From contig CAJNOI010000151.1 of NCBI GenBank assembly GCA_905250115.1, forward strand, positions 109,464-173,463: DNA of 64,000 nt, given 5' to 3'. Both the position numbers and the translations under genes were made by a program. The notes beneath the pieces are model-generated. The model was given only the letters and a program-made list of their open reading frames with translations, did not search any database and had not been told where the DNA came from. This DNA comes from Adineta steineri. Taxonomy: Eukaryota; Rotifera; Eurotatoria; Adinetida; Adinetidae. Numbering within the stretch: position 1 is the first letter of the stretch; each line of letters starts with the position of its first letter. Positions 16,021 to 28,164 of the stretch are shown in pieces.

Positions 16021-18064
16021 TAAATATTTTTTGATTTTTTAAAGTGTTTTATTTAGAATGTCTTTTTAGTTTAATAAATTATAATTAGAAATTTAGACAA
16101 AATCTATATATAATATTTTTCGATGGCTGACTTTTTTGTATTGAAATATTCACAAAATAGTACTTTCATTGATGAGAGTTTAGTTATATCGTTCCAGTCG
16201 TATAGTATATCTGTCAGTTCAAACAAACCGTTACTAAATAAATAAAAGTATTCTCATCTCACTTTTAGTATCGTACAAAACCCAAGCAATTATTATAAAA
16301 GAATAGAATATATTTCTTTGGTTTTATCATAGTAATTTAATGTTTTATTTAATTTAAAATTTTCCTGGATAATCTAGATCAAGCGCATATGAATATAAAC
16401 GTATAGTTTCACAGCATAGATGTGCCATGGAAAGGCTGAAAGGAAAAACGTAAGAGAAGAAAAATGTCAAAAACAGAAAATATTGACTCTGACCCTCTAT
16501 AGTCTGTTGTTGACTTTCTCATTTTTCTATTAGTTTGAAATTATAACCAGTATTAATGATGATGATGAGTTATAATAGATAGAAAACAATTGAAATAATC
16601 ATAAAACTAATATTAAGAACTGAAAATTTATTCTAATGACTACAGTTCAGTTCGTTCATCTTCGTTAGATATTTTATTTATTCAATCACAAAAATGAAAA
16701 CTTTTACTTGTACCGAATAAGTACTTTTTATTCAATTAATTTCTGATTCGTGTATAATCTATTTTACAATACAATCATTATGTTAAAAATAAAGAATGTC
16801 GTGTTAGTTGAAATTTTCGATATATTTCTTTTCAACATTTTTCCTTTCGCTCTTTCTACGACCAATCATAACACATGTACCCAACGTTTTCAACTTCTAG
16901 GGAACTAAATACTTTGGAATATTGTATAGTAACACCAAGCGTATTCAGTGCTGTTAACGATAGTATATCAGAACAGTTACAAATAATCAGGATATGACAT
17001 TTACTAATGTCCTGATTGGTTGAAAGTGGTTACTTCGTCCTTGGATATTATGATATCTCGTTATCTATCTTTAACTAAAGAATTCATTTATTAGAAGTAG
17101 TTTTTTAATAATCTTTGTCCAATTACTTATTATCTACAGAAAAAAACATAATATTTTGTTTTATATAAAATATATATGTACGCATTTTGTCTATTTCATC
17201 GTAGCAAAATCATATTTTTAATTGCATTCCGTAACTTGTGAGTGACACCATATGTCAATTTTAACTCAAGGTTAAATCAGTGTTACTAATGTAATTCATA
17301 GCACAGTATTTTTTTATTACTTTCTCAACAATCACCTTCAAAATTTGTATTTAATGCTGTGCGAAAGACGGTATTCATACAGTCTGACACAAACTTTTTT
17401 TTTCTTTCTTCATTTCTCGACATACACATTGTAAGTTTGTATTTGCATTGTGATTAGAATACGACAGATGTAAAAATAAAAATTTCAAAAATTAAACCAT
17501 TGAAATTTATTCTTCAATTTTTGAAAGGATGTATCGTTTGGTTGGACGTTATTTTTCTTCAATAACTGAATGAGTATCAGGAGGCTAATTAAATGACTAG
17601 TTATTCCGAAATATATCGACAAACATTATTAGAAGTTTCATAAAAAAACCATCTTATTTTCTCTCAAGTTTAATTATTTAATTCCGAGATAAATATCATC
17701 GAAATGTTTTTTTCTAGTGTAAAGTTTAAATAAATTTTTATTCAAATTTTCAGCATTTTGTATAAACTTGTTTATGACCTATCCACTTCAGTATAAGCAT
17801 ATATTATGTAGTTCACTTATAGTTCATTCGGTCACTATTATATAAGCATGAGATTGAATGAGAATTGTATAATAAAACAATCAGAAAGGTAGACATAGTA
17901 TTTATATCGGTCAAAGAAAACTTACTACTTATTTGATAATTGTCTTTTACTTAACCTGATGATGACATGGCTTCATATTGAAATTTAGTACTATGAAGAA
18001 TAACATTATTTTTCTATATTATTCTTCATTTTTTTTTGTTTATTCGGTACATCAATAAGAAACA
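16021..18064. other. Intergenic, no gene recognised
   Basis: About 2 kb of AT-rich sequence with no coding exon or repeat that I can support. Confidence 0.55.
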
Positions 18065-19276
18065 ATGGTAATGTCGAACAAGTTGACATTTTTTGTACCT
18101 TATCATACGGGTTATGCTCATGTGGAATTAATTCTTTCGTTTGCTTCATTTGCTGATGTTCATCTTTTTATTTATAAATGGAATCCATCTCAACAACTTG
18201 TAAGAAATTTTTTCTCGAATTCAAAACAAGTTCATGTACATGAATTCAGTATTGATTCAATTCTTACAGAACTTATTAAACAACAACAACAGCAATGCCG
18301 AGTAGTAATTCTTCTTACTGCTTCTATCAATTATTCTCTTGGACAATTACAATATCGTTACTTTTCTAGTATACAAAAATATGTACCCACAATTATTGAT
18401 GTTTATTCAACAGGTCATTGTATGTATGGATGTCAAAGTTGTGCTCATGAAAATTCACATCGATTACCAATTACATTTACGAATTATATGCGAACGAAAC
18501 ATTTAAAATCAATTGAAATAAATAAAAATAATGAGATTATTGTTTGTCCAAGTTTTTCATCAGTAGAAGCTCCATTTAGTCTTTTATCGAATAAAGAAAT
18601 TGTCGAGCAAATTATGGCATTCTCATTTCCACATCTCATCAAATTACATCCTCTAATGTATCCATCGACAAATGATGAAAATCCTCTGTTTCCATTTAGT
18701 GATCTAGAACAAAAACATGCATATCAATTGTGTAATTCAAAAAATATTCTACCAGACACACAAACAAATACATTAAAATTAATTGAACATGCTCGTGTAC
18801 TCATTTGTGATTCAGATTCATCAATTCCATTCGAAGCATTATATTTCAATGATAAAAAACATATATTAGTTTACGAAACAATTGAACAACAAAGCAAAGA
18901 TGATGATCGACGAAAATATTTTCATACTTTTTACAATGTACAACAATTAGATACTTTACTTGAACGTTATTTTGCCGGTGAACTTGAATGTAAAACAGAA
19001 AAGAGTCATGAATTCTTCTTGGAAAAATATGAAGAACCTGATGGAAAAGAAATAGAACGATTAGCTAATATACGTCAATGGATGATCAATGAAAATCATC
19101 ATCAAAATATTGATATAGAAAAAATCAAACAAGAATTAAAAGATCAATTTTCGTCATCAACTCAAATAGGTGCCTACGTATCAGGTGAATATACAACAGC
19201 AGAAATACAAAAAATTTTTTACGCTGAAATGTATGATACATTTGGTGCTTTATTAGATAACTTAGACGAATTTTAG
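18065..19276 (+). CDS. Intronless CDP-glycerol glycerophosphotransferase-like protein (putative bacterial origin)
   Basis: A single 403-residue open frame without introns, unlike nearly every neighbour. It starts MVMSNKLTFFVPYHTGYAHVE. The C-terminal half resembles the GT-B-like fold of bacterial teichoic-acid polymerases of the TagB/TagF/SpsB family: IKLHP near residue 193 fits the conserved K-x-HP motif, and CDSDSSIPFEALYF near 248-262 fits the D-x-SS-x-x-F-[DE] motif that binds the nucleotide-linked donor. The N-terminal half is weakly conserved, with a Cys cluster HCMYGCQSC near residue 120. There is no signal peptide or transmembrane helix, so it should be cytosolic or peripheral. Animals do not make teichoic acid, so the product could be a different phosphodiester-linked glycan. 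Codon use matches the host's A/T bias, so any transfer would be old. The family call rests on motifs only. Confidence 0.55.
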   Translation: MVMSNKLTFFVPYHTGYAHVELILSFASFADVHLFIYKWNPSQQLVRNFFSNSKQVHVHEFSIDSILTELIKQQQQQCRVVILLTASINYSLGQLQYRYFSSIQKYVPTIIDVYSTGHCMYGCQSCAHENSHRLPITFTNYMRTKHLKSIEINKNNEIIVCPSFSSVEAPFSLLSNKEIVEQIMAFSFPHLIKLHPLMYPSTNDENPLFPFSDLEQKHAYQLCNSKNILPDTQTNTLKLIEHARVLICDSDSSIPFEALYFNDKKHILVYETIEQQSKDDDRRKYFHTFYNVQQLDTLLERYFAGELECKTEKSHEFFLEKYEEPDGKEIERLANIRQWMINENHHQNIDIEKIKQELKDQFSSSTQIGAYVSGEYTTAEIQKIFYAEMYDTFGALLDNLDEF

Positions 19277-20315
19277 TTTATACTGATATGTTAAAAAGTA
19301 TGAAAATCACTTATTCTTCTATGTTTTATTATTTTATTGTACAAGATTTATATTAGAAATTAAAACTATTAAATAAAAAATTTCTTAGTAAAAATAATTG
19401 TGACACTTCACAATATTTTTTTTTCCAAAGCTTTTATGTAAATAGAAACTACTATTATCATTTTGTAAACAATATCGAATTCATCTGGTAAATTTATTTT
19501 TCATTCAACGAAATTATTTATGACTCATTATTAGTTTTCGTACTTTGAAATCGTCTTAAAATGAAAATACTCTGGCAATATAAACCCATCCTTGATGTCA
19601 ATTTCTTCAAATTTGATCTCTTTTGATGACAAAAAAATAAAATGTGCAATGAAAATATTACTGATTCTTTTAACAATACTAGTTATTGAAAAAGTTCAGT
19701 CCATTTTTATAGTAAGAATAATACTAATGATTTCTGAAAGACAGAATTTGTTCATGAAGAAATACTTACACATTCGGATGCACATAGCTACTTTCGAATA
19801 TTATAGTCCATTCAATATGAAAATCATTTATTTGCCTATCGTTGATTTAACTTTACTTCTTTCGCAAATAGTTTTTACTCTTTCCATACTAGCGTAAATT
19901 TGAGTAGATCCAGGGGTTCAGTGTTTATTGTAGAACAATAAGAGGAATATGAAGAAGAGGTGGCGGAGAACGGGAGGAATACGACGCATACGTATGTGTG
20001 CATATAAATATATATAAGATTTTGATAAGGAATAATCCCATACATATATGAGAGGAAAGAAAAGAACCATATCTATATGTGATAGAAGAATGCAAGGAAT
20101 GTTTCAATATTATCAGACGGAGTATACCAAAATCTATACCTCTACACATATTGGATAATATTTACAGCTAGCATGTTTTTGTTGTGATTCGTGAATTATA
20201 TTTCATTGTACACAGTCGTCACTAACTTATAGATAAACATTTCTGACATATACAAAAAGGTATATAAACTAAGAAAAAACTTAGTTATAGACACACATTC
20301 AAGTTTCTTATTATC
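19277..20315. other. Intergenic with a possible orphan signal-peptide exon
   Basis: No complete gene was found. At 19638-19710 (+) a short frame, MKILLILLTILVIEKVQS, looks like a signal peptide and is followed by a donor-like GTAAGAA. I found no convincing downstream exon, so it may be a decayed or chance gene start. Confidence 0.3.
20261..20286 (+). promoter_or_regulatory. Candidate TATA box with adjacent 7-bp inverted repeat
   Basis: TATATAAA at 20261-20268 lies about 50 bp before the ATG at 20316, a sensible distance for a short 5' leader. It overlaps an inverted repeat, AACTAAG (20267-20273) and CTTAGTT (20280-20286), separated by six A residues. The role is inferred from position only. 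Confidence 0.4.
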
Positions 20316-22951
20316 ATGCTTCGAATTAAAAATGATTTACAAACAAATCTTTCTCAAGAGAAATATGTTTCATTAAAACAAATAAATATCGAAGGAAAAA
20401 TTCATTCATTTGCAGCTGATGTAACAATCAAACAAATATTTCGTAATGATGAATCAACACCCATTGAAGCTGTTTATTGTTTTCCTATTGAAGAACAAGC
20501 AGCGATATATAGTTTTATTGCTCAGATTGATGATCGACAAATTGAAGCGAAATTAAAAGAAAAAAAAGAAGCACAAAAACAATATAATAATGCACTTCAA
20601 CAAGGTCATGGAGCTTATTTACTTGAACAAAATGAAAATAGTCAAGATAATTTTATAATAAATATTGGTGCACTTCCACCAGGTAAAGAATGTCATATAA
20701 CAATCTCTTATGTTACAGAATTAGAACTTATTGAAAATGGTAAAAAGATTCGTTTTGTTATTCCAACAACAATTGCTCCTCGTTATAATCCAACGAAAGG
20801 TGGAATTACATCACCGGCTGGAACAAATTCTAAATATGTTCAATCAAGTCCATATACAATTCAATTTCAATGTGAAATTGAAAAAACAAATATTTCAAGT
20901 GTTAGTTCATCATCACATCCAATTCAAGTTGATTTGAGTCAACAAGATTATTACATGATTAAATTTAGTCAAGATAAAACATATTTAGATCGGGATATTC
21001 TTGTTGATATTGATTTAATTGAGAATCATTCGAATACAATTTTAGCAATAGAATCAAATGCATTAATGGTTTCATTTACACCAAATGAAAAAGATTGTCA
21101 ACAAGCACTGAATAATAATAATAATATTGAAATAACAAATGAATTTGTATTTATTGTTGATTGTAGTGGATCAATGATAGATGAAAATAAAATTGGTTTT
21201 GCTCGTCAATCAATGTTACTTTTTCTTAAAAGCCTCCCGTTAAATTCTTATTTTAATATTATTCAATTTGGTTCAAATTATAAATTATTATTTAATGATG
21301 CAACAGTTATTTATAATGAAGAAAACTGTAAACAAGCTGAACAAATGATAAATAAGATGGAAGCTAATCTTGGTGGAACTGAATTAGTAAGTTTAGTTTT
21401 AATAATAATAATAATAATAAAATTTGATTTTTCTCTTGTTTAAAGTTAGAACCACTAAAATGGCTTGAAGCACATGAACCGAAAGAAGATCGATCTCGAC
21501 AAATCTTTCTTCTAACTGATGGTGAAATCTCAAATGTTAATGAAGTTCTTAACTTATGTCGTTCAATGTCGAAATCATGTCGAATATTTTCATTTGGTTT
21601 AGGAAAATCTCCGAGTCGATCATTAGTTAAAGGTTTAGCACGTTCAACAAATGGTCATTTTTGTTTTATTCCACCATCAACCAATGTTGATATTTATGTT
21701 GGACAAGAATTAGAAAAAGCTCTTCAACCATCAATTACAAATATTGAAATAAAATGGAATTTATCAACACAAATTATAACTGCACCAACAAATATTCCAC
21801 CTGTTTATCTTAATGATCGTTTAATTATCTATGGATTAATAAATGATGAATCATTTGTATTTAATCATAATACAACTATTGAATTATATAAGAATAATAA
21901 GAAATTAAGTCAAGCTAAAATAACTCAAATACCGCATATTATTAATAATAATAAAACAATTCAACGTTTAGCTGGTAAAGCACTTATTCTTGAATTACAA
22001 CATTCGAAATTACCATCATTATCATCAATTAGAAAAGGATCACAACAAACAAGATTTGAAGAATATAATGAAAAGATAATAAAATCAAGTGATGATGATA
22101 AAGAAGAAATAAAAAAACGTATTATTGAATTATCATTAAAATATAATATTCTTAGTCCATATACTTCATTTATTGGAATTGAAAAACGTGTTAATGGAAA
22201 TAATGATGAAATGATATTGAGAGAAATTCCAATTCAAATATCAGCTGATGATCAACATTTACAAACACCAGGTTTTACACAAACGGGATCTGCACAATCA
22301 ATAAACTTCGGGCAAAATACTAACAATTCAAATTCTAACTCAACTGTTCCATGTGCGGCATTTTCTNNNNNNNNNNCCTTCGGACAAAATCCTAACAATT
22401 CAAATTCTAACTCAACTGTTCCACGTGCGGCATTTTCTTTTGGCGGTCAACCTATGCAGCCACCTATGCAGCAGCAACAATCAATATTTCAAAGTACGCC
22501 GTTGAATTCAATGGTTCTACCTGAAGCGTGTCAGTCGTACCGCTCTACACTAAAGGCTCCACATTCCGATTTATCTTATGAAGATACTGATGAAATGTCA
22601 ATAAACAATCCTAGAAAAAAGAAAAAAGAAGAAGAAAAATTTCCAACAGATGACCAAGACATTGTTCGTTATTTAATTAACAAACAAAATTTCAATGGCC
22701 TTTGGAATTTCGATTCCGAAACTATAAAAAAACTAACTGGAAAATCATTAGATGAATTTCAACAATCAACAAACGATGAATTAGTCATTGCAACTATTAT
22801 TATTATTATTCTATTAGAAACACGTTTTTCATCATTTTCATCAATGTCACATGCAATTATACAAAAAGCAAGAAAACAAATTTTGGATTTACTTGGCAAA
22901 GATAATAATAAACTTCAAAACTTATTCGATGATATTCGTAAACAGTTTTAA
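20316..22951 (+). CDS. VIT + VWA domain protein with FG repeats and PARP4-like C-terminus
   Basis: Two exons (20316-21386, 21446-22951) encode about 858 residues plus an unresolved gap. Residues 1-135 are a VIT domain (VSLKQINIEGKIHSFAADV, FPIEEQAAIYSF). From about residue 275 a von Willebrand A domain begins with the MIDAS motif DCSGSM, followed by GGTEL and IFLLTDGE. These two domains together are typical of VWA5A and vault PARP (PARP4). A Gln/Asn/Ser-rich stretch with at least two FGQN units, each carrying NNSNSNSTVP and AAFS, leads to FGGQPMQPPMQQQQ. After a basic KKKKEEEK patch, the tail (QDIVRYLINKQNFNGLWNFD onward) resembles the PARP4 C-terminal region that binds major vault protein. 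No PARP catalytic or BRCT domain is present, so this is not PARP4 itself. A vault-associated or adhesion-scaffold role is inferred. Confidence 0.8.
22304..22442 (+). repeat. Tandem FG-repeat coding array interrupted by a 10-N gap
   Basis: The text before the gap (22304-22366) and after it (22378-22442) is nearly identical: TTCGGRCAAAATMCTAACAA, then AATTCTAACTCAACTGTTCC and GCGGCATTTTCT. The assembly gap 22367-22376 sits exactly at the repeat boundary, so the number of units is unknown and probably collapsed. Confidence 0.85.
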
Positions 22952-24191
22952 ATTACTTTTTAATGTAACTCTTTCGTTTTAAATGATTAAAATATATATT
23001 CCGGATCATTTGTTAAACTATACTTATACAAAACTAAATCTATTTTTGTCACAGCTTCTACTCAAAAATTTTCCATTTTGATATATACATGTTAAAGGAA
23101 AAATCAGTTTATTGTGAAACTATTTGAATATTTATATTCTAGTTCAGACAAAAAATGCGCTCATTCTTTTTATTAATGATAGAGATATATTTATAGAGAT
23201 TCTTTCTTTGATATCTTATTTGTCAAAAAAGAGTGCAATTTTTTGTTAAATTTAATAATAGTACTATGAAAAGATGTTCACTGGTCTTCTGTCTGTCGGA
23301 ATTTGAAGTGTAAACATGCGCCTCTGTTATCAATAAAAAACTGAGGTCGTTTAGTCGAAGAGTAATGTAGATATTTAATTTGTTTCATGGTAGAGTGACT
23401 TTTGCTCGATACTGTCCGTATATGTAAACGTGTATATTTGTTGAATATATATCAGAAGGAAAAAAAAACAAAAATAAAAGCTCATAAATAATTTAGTTTT
23501 TCATGATATCATTGTAATGAACTATAGTATAGAAAGTCTTATGAGTTCTGTCTGATAAGATATTAGAAAAAAATGATTAGTTTTTATATAAATATGTCTT
23601 TATTGAATAACTTTGTGAGTATCATATATATATATATGAATTGAAAGTACTGAGAGTTAACTTTGAAACTAAAATCTTCAATTTTTATTTGTTTTTATGT
23701 CTATGAATACATTATTGTTTATAAAAATCTCTTTTTAAGAAATAAATTTTTGTTGTTTATTGAAATTCAACTAATTAGTTAATATATTTTGTAATATTAG
23801 ACACAATTTTCTATATCAATTTTTGGTTGATCATCTTTGAAATATGAAGAATATTCAATGAAGTTCGTTATAATAAACATAGATGTGCATCAACACGTTT
23901 TGTTACTCATATATTTATATAAAATAAAGGTAACTCATGTGTAAACGATATGATGATATAAAAGTCATTATTTTATTTTTTTTCTCTTTCTTCCTGTAGT
24001 ATATTTCTATATATTTTGTCTTATGACTGTACAAAAAACGTGACAGAAAATCAAAAGTTACATTTATTTTATTTTTATGAGGTAAGATAATTGCTCTTTT
24101 TTTTATTCTAAATAATAAACAAATAATTTTAATTTGAAAATTTAAAATTCTTGTCAATCTATTTTGTATTTGTTAACTATGATTATAACTA
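22952..24191. other. Intergenic, no gene recognised
   Basis: 1.2 kb of AT-rich sequence with an (AT)n run near 23625-23637 and no supported coding exon. Confidence 0.55.
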
Positions 24192-25241
24192 ATGACAATT
24201 GAAAATCAAAATTTAATTGCAATGATAGAATTACCACATGATAATATTATGGATGATAATAATAGATCTTCCAGAAACAATGAAACTGATGAAATGCGAA
24301 GATATATTGAAGAATCTCGTGAAATCAATCCTCGTTTTTTAAGTCAAACAATTGTTAATGATTCTTCAAATAATCTTAATTCAATAATTGATTATGTTAA
24401 TGAACCATTATTATCATTAATCGATGCATGTCAACCATTATTCATTTTTATTCCTAATTTATCAGATTATATTGAAATTGCACTTGAAAAATCTAAAATA
24501 ATCAAAGATAATCTTACACAAGATGAATCGGCATCAATATATCTTTATACAATGAAATTATTAGAAGAATCAAATAGTTTTTATATTTTATTAAATAATA
24601 AACTTAAAAATACATTTAATTCAAATGAACTTCGTCCATGGTATAAATATTTGAAATTATTTCTAACAGCTCTATCCAAACTTCCATTTACATCATCACA
24701 AGTTGTTTGGCGTGGTATTAAAAGAAATATAAGTGATGAATTTCGTGAAGGTTCACATATACTTTGGTGGAGTTTTTCATCATGTACAAGTTCACTTCAA
24801 TTACTTCAATCTGATATTTATTTGGGCAATGTTGATCAAAGAACATTAATTTCTATTGAAACAATTAATGGAAAATTTATTCAACAACATTCACAATTTA
24901 ATAAAGAAGAAGAAATTCTTCTTTTACCTGGAACATATATGAAAGTTCAATCAAAACTTAATCCATCACCAAATCTTTATATTATTCATTTAAAACAAAT
25001 TATTCCTCAACAAAATATTCTTCTTCCTCCATTTCAAGGTATATTTTAATAAAAATCATTTCTTATTCTAATATTTTAATTAAATCTAGGTGCTGTGATT
25101 TATCCAAGAATACAAACAAGAAAATGGTATCAAAGAAAAACATTTTTAATTTCTTTAACTGTATTAATTATTATTTGTATCATTGCAATTATTCTTGGCA
25201 TAGTATTTCGTACAAGAAAACATTCTTCTACTAAAAAATAA
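24192..25241 (+). CDS. Arginine-specific mono-ADP-ribosyltransferase-like protein with C-terminal membrane anchor
   Basis: Two exons (24192-25038, 25091-25241) encode about 332 residues. The C-terminal two-thirds carries the R-S-E motif set of the ecto-ART/NAD(P)+-arginine ADP-ribosyltransferase family: Arg in VVWRGIKRN (residue about 174), the aromatic/Ser strand WWSFSSCTSS (about 192-201), and KEEEILLLPGTYMKV (about 238-252), where the first and third Glu supply E-x-E. The second exon adds one hydrophobic helix (ISLTVLIIICIIAIILGIVF) and a short basic tail RTRKHSSTKK. There is no signal peptide, so this looks like a tail-anchored protein with the catalytic domain facing the cytosol. Classical vertebrate ARTs are secreted or GPI-linked, so the topology is unusual. 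ART-like genes are numerous in rotifers. The target protein is unknown. Confidence 0.8.
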
Positions 25242-25949
25242 GAGGATGTCCATTTCGAAAACTTTTGTTTGAAATAAAATAAAGACAGTTGATTCAAATA
25301 TCAAATGTACAATAAACAAAATGATTTAGTTCTATATCTACGAGATTTTTTTCATTGACTGAAAAGTTTATCAAATATAAACGTCAGTAGTATCAGATAT
25401 CTTTATCACAATTCAAACTCAATGGTAATGATAAGAAGGAGGATCTATTGTCGTACTATAATGTTCAAAAAATAAAATCTTTCGAGATTTATATTGAAAC
25501 AAAACTGTTGATATGATTATATAGAATCTGTTTGACATAAACTTACACCATATTTCAATGATGAAATTATTTTCATCGCTAAAGTCATTTTTTATTGCTA
25601 TTACTAATAACGATGCATATGTGATAGAAATACATTGGTTGAACTTGGCGCATATGTAAAAATTACGAAGATTTATAATCATCTTCTTCAAACAAAAAAA
25701 ATTCGGAAATGATTTTTTAATTTGAATTTGCACTAATTTTACCTTTTTAAACTTCTTGTTTTTGTAAATTGAAAATATAATTCTTTTATTGATTATTATG
25801 TAAATCTCGTAAATTCAATATTAAAACTAATATTATTTGCTTATTTTATTGTTCAAATGTCAAAAATAATACAATAGCATATTCTACATTTCAGTTTAAT
25901 TCAAAAACAAAAATTATTTCTATTTATATAAATGAAATATAATCGAAAC

Positions 25950-26245
25950 TGAAGAATTAAATCGATTTTCTGGTTATGGAAAAACATATATAGATGTTCT
26001 TTTATTACTTCATATTAATATGAATAGATATTTTGAAGGAATAATTGATCAATTAATAAAGTTGATATTTATGTTGATTCTCGTCAAAATTCAATAAGAG
26101 TTTATGGTGAAAATGTATTTTATTCTTGCGATAGATTATCATTTAATATAAATACATCATATTTAGAAATAATTTTATTCATATTCAATTTTATTTTCGA
26201 TTCAAATACCACAATTAATAATCAATATCTTTTTTACAATTGAAA
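25950..26245 (+). pseudogene. Possible decayed coding remnant with frameshift
   Basis: Coding-like text reads ETEELNRFSGYGKTYIDVLL and then, after a one-base frame change near 26060, VDIYVDSRQNSIRVYGENVF. Local codon use resembles real exons nearby. No start, no splice sites and no family could be recognised, so this is a weak call. Confidence 0.3.
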
Positions 26246-26954
26246 GTTAAAACATAATTAAACTCATCTGATTATTCTTATTTTCTATTTGATAATAATA
26301 CGTATCAAATAGATTTCATTATATTCCATTGCTTTTTCAACCATTTCTAACAATATCAACAATTAGTAATACAAATTATTTTCAATTACTTTACATAGCG
26401 AAGCTATACTCATTATTTCAAACTTATGAATCACATGAAAAAGTAAGTAAAATATTTTCACACGCCTTTATTTCATCTATTTTTGAAAATTGTCAAAAAG
26501 TTTGAGAAGGGAAAATCTTTGTAACACTTATTCATTTGTATATATAATACAATTTCTTAGAAAATGAATTATTTAATCTGCGTAAAACTATAAAAATGTT
26601 CTTCTCAAATGATAATATTAACTAATTAAATTCTAAATATTATTTCTATACTTTTTCACATTAATTCATAAATCAATATTTAATCAAAATGAACGAGTAA
26701 CAAGTAATTGGAATACTTACAAAAGAAATTATATTAATAATGATTAGTTAATTAAAAATAGAACATTTTCATTTATGAAATCTTAAGTTACTATTTTTAT
26801 CACAATGTTATTCTCAGAAAAGTTATTTTGAAAGTTCAAAACAAAAAAACAAGACTCTGTCTTACGATTTCAATAAAGAAAAACAATTCCAGTCATCGAA
26901 TTAATAGTTGATTATTTTCGAAATCGTATTTTGTCATAGATAGAATGCAATAGA

Positions 26955-27119
26955 GTGGGTGTGAGTGTGGGTGTGAACGTGATATAAATATTATATCAAT
27001 ACCCATACCCATATCCTCACTCACACCCACATCCTCACCAACACTCCCATCCACACCCACATCCACACCCACATCCTCATCAATACCCACACTCCCATCC
27101 ACATCTACACCCACACCGT
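26955..27119. repeat. Degenerate TGTGGG/CCCACA minisatellite with strand switch
   Basis: The left part is G-rich (GTGGGTGTGAGTGTGGGTGTG, 26956-26976, shown here with spacing close to the TGTGGG unit). A near-palindrome, GATATAAATATTATATC (about 26981-26997), follows, and then about 120 bp of C-rich repeats of CCCACA/CCCATC/TCCTCA type. The unit resembles the bdelloid telomere repeat TGTGGG but is degenerate. The apparent open frame through it on the minus strand (GVDVDGSVG repeats) is a product of the repeat. Confidence 0.75.
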
Positions 27120-28164
27120 CAAGGAATGGTCAAGAAAATACTATTGATTATCTATAGTCAATATAGTAAACAGAAAGAAAAAAAAATAGTACCTGAATTA
27201 TACTAGAAGAACAGATGTATATAGTCGCTCTTGACTGAAGAACGAGAGAGAAAATATCTACGTCATCATAGAAGTATAGAAACCTTGATTTGACATTTTA
27301 GAATTACGTTGTTTTTATATAAACTACGTAATAATGAAATTTCTTACTGATCGAATGTAGTTAGTTTTTTAGTGTAATTTTAATTTATTAACGAAGTGAA
27401 AAAATAATTTACTCAAATTTTAATATTGAAAATTAGCAATTAGTTTTTTTTTACTGTGAAACTTTGAATCTACCTCGCGACTAATTATTCCATTTAGATT
27501 TAAAATATTTATTGAGCAAATAAATTATTACCTTTGTTTTATATGATTGGAAAAATGAAATTCTAATCTCAATTGCATATAACAATCGAAATAAATTTCT
27601 GTTTGATTAATTTATATTACGGTGATTTATCAAGTTTCTATCCAATAAATAAATATGTTTTGACATGTTTCGAACACATGTTATCAATCATTTCATTTTT
27701 TTTTAAGTCGAAAATCGACATAATCATATGAAAGATAATATAGATTGAAGTGTTTTATCGTATTTTGACAAAAGAATATAAAAAAAAGTTATTTATATCA
27801 GTTCTTATCTTATTTTACCAAGAAATCTATATTTAATATAGATTAGATTTATTTCAAATGTTATTTATTGATAAAAATTTAGTGTATGTAATTGAACTAA
27901 AATGTTATATGGTTTTTATTAAAAGATAAAAAAAAGAAACGTCATCGGTACATAATTGTCTAGGACTAAAGTTAAATAAATGTAACAACTACTTTGAAAG
28001 TGATGCATTCATAACAATAAATAAAAAAAAATCAACGAAAGAACTTTGAAAGAAACGGATCACAAGAAAAGAAAATGTCTAAGACATAACATTCGAGAAG
28101 AAACGAATAAAAGAAAAATGAAAATATAGACTTCTTTTATTCATATCTTATTTGACTAGAAGAT

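Larger units (their letters stand above)
25242..28164. other. Intergenic region with a decayed reading frame and a minisatellite
   Basis: 2.9 kb without an intact gene. It contains a possible gene remnant at 25950-26245 and the TGTGGG/CCCACA-like block at 26955-27119; the rest is featureless AT-rich DNA. Confidence 0.55.

Noticed and set aside
24192..25241. Reading the ADP-ribosyltransferase-like gene as a secreted toxin
   Set aside because: It has no signal peptide and carries a C-terminal membrane helix, fitting an endogenous membrane enzyme of the animal ART family.
26893..27114. Minus-strand open frame encoding GVDVDGSVG repeats
   Set aside because: Translation of the CCCACA-type minisatellite; no start context, splice sites or flanking exons.
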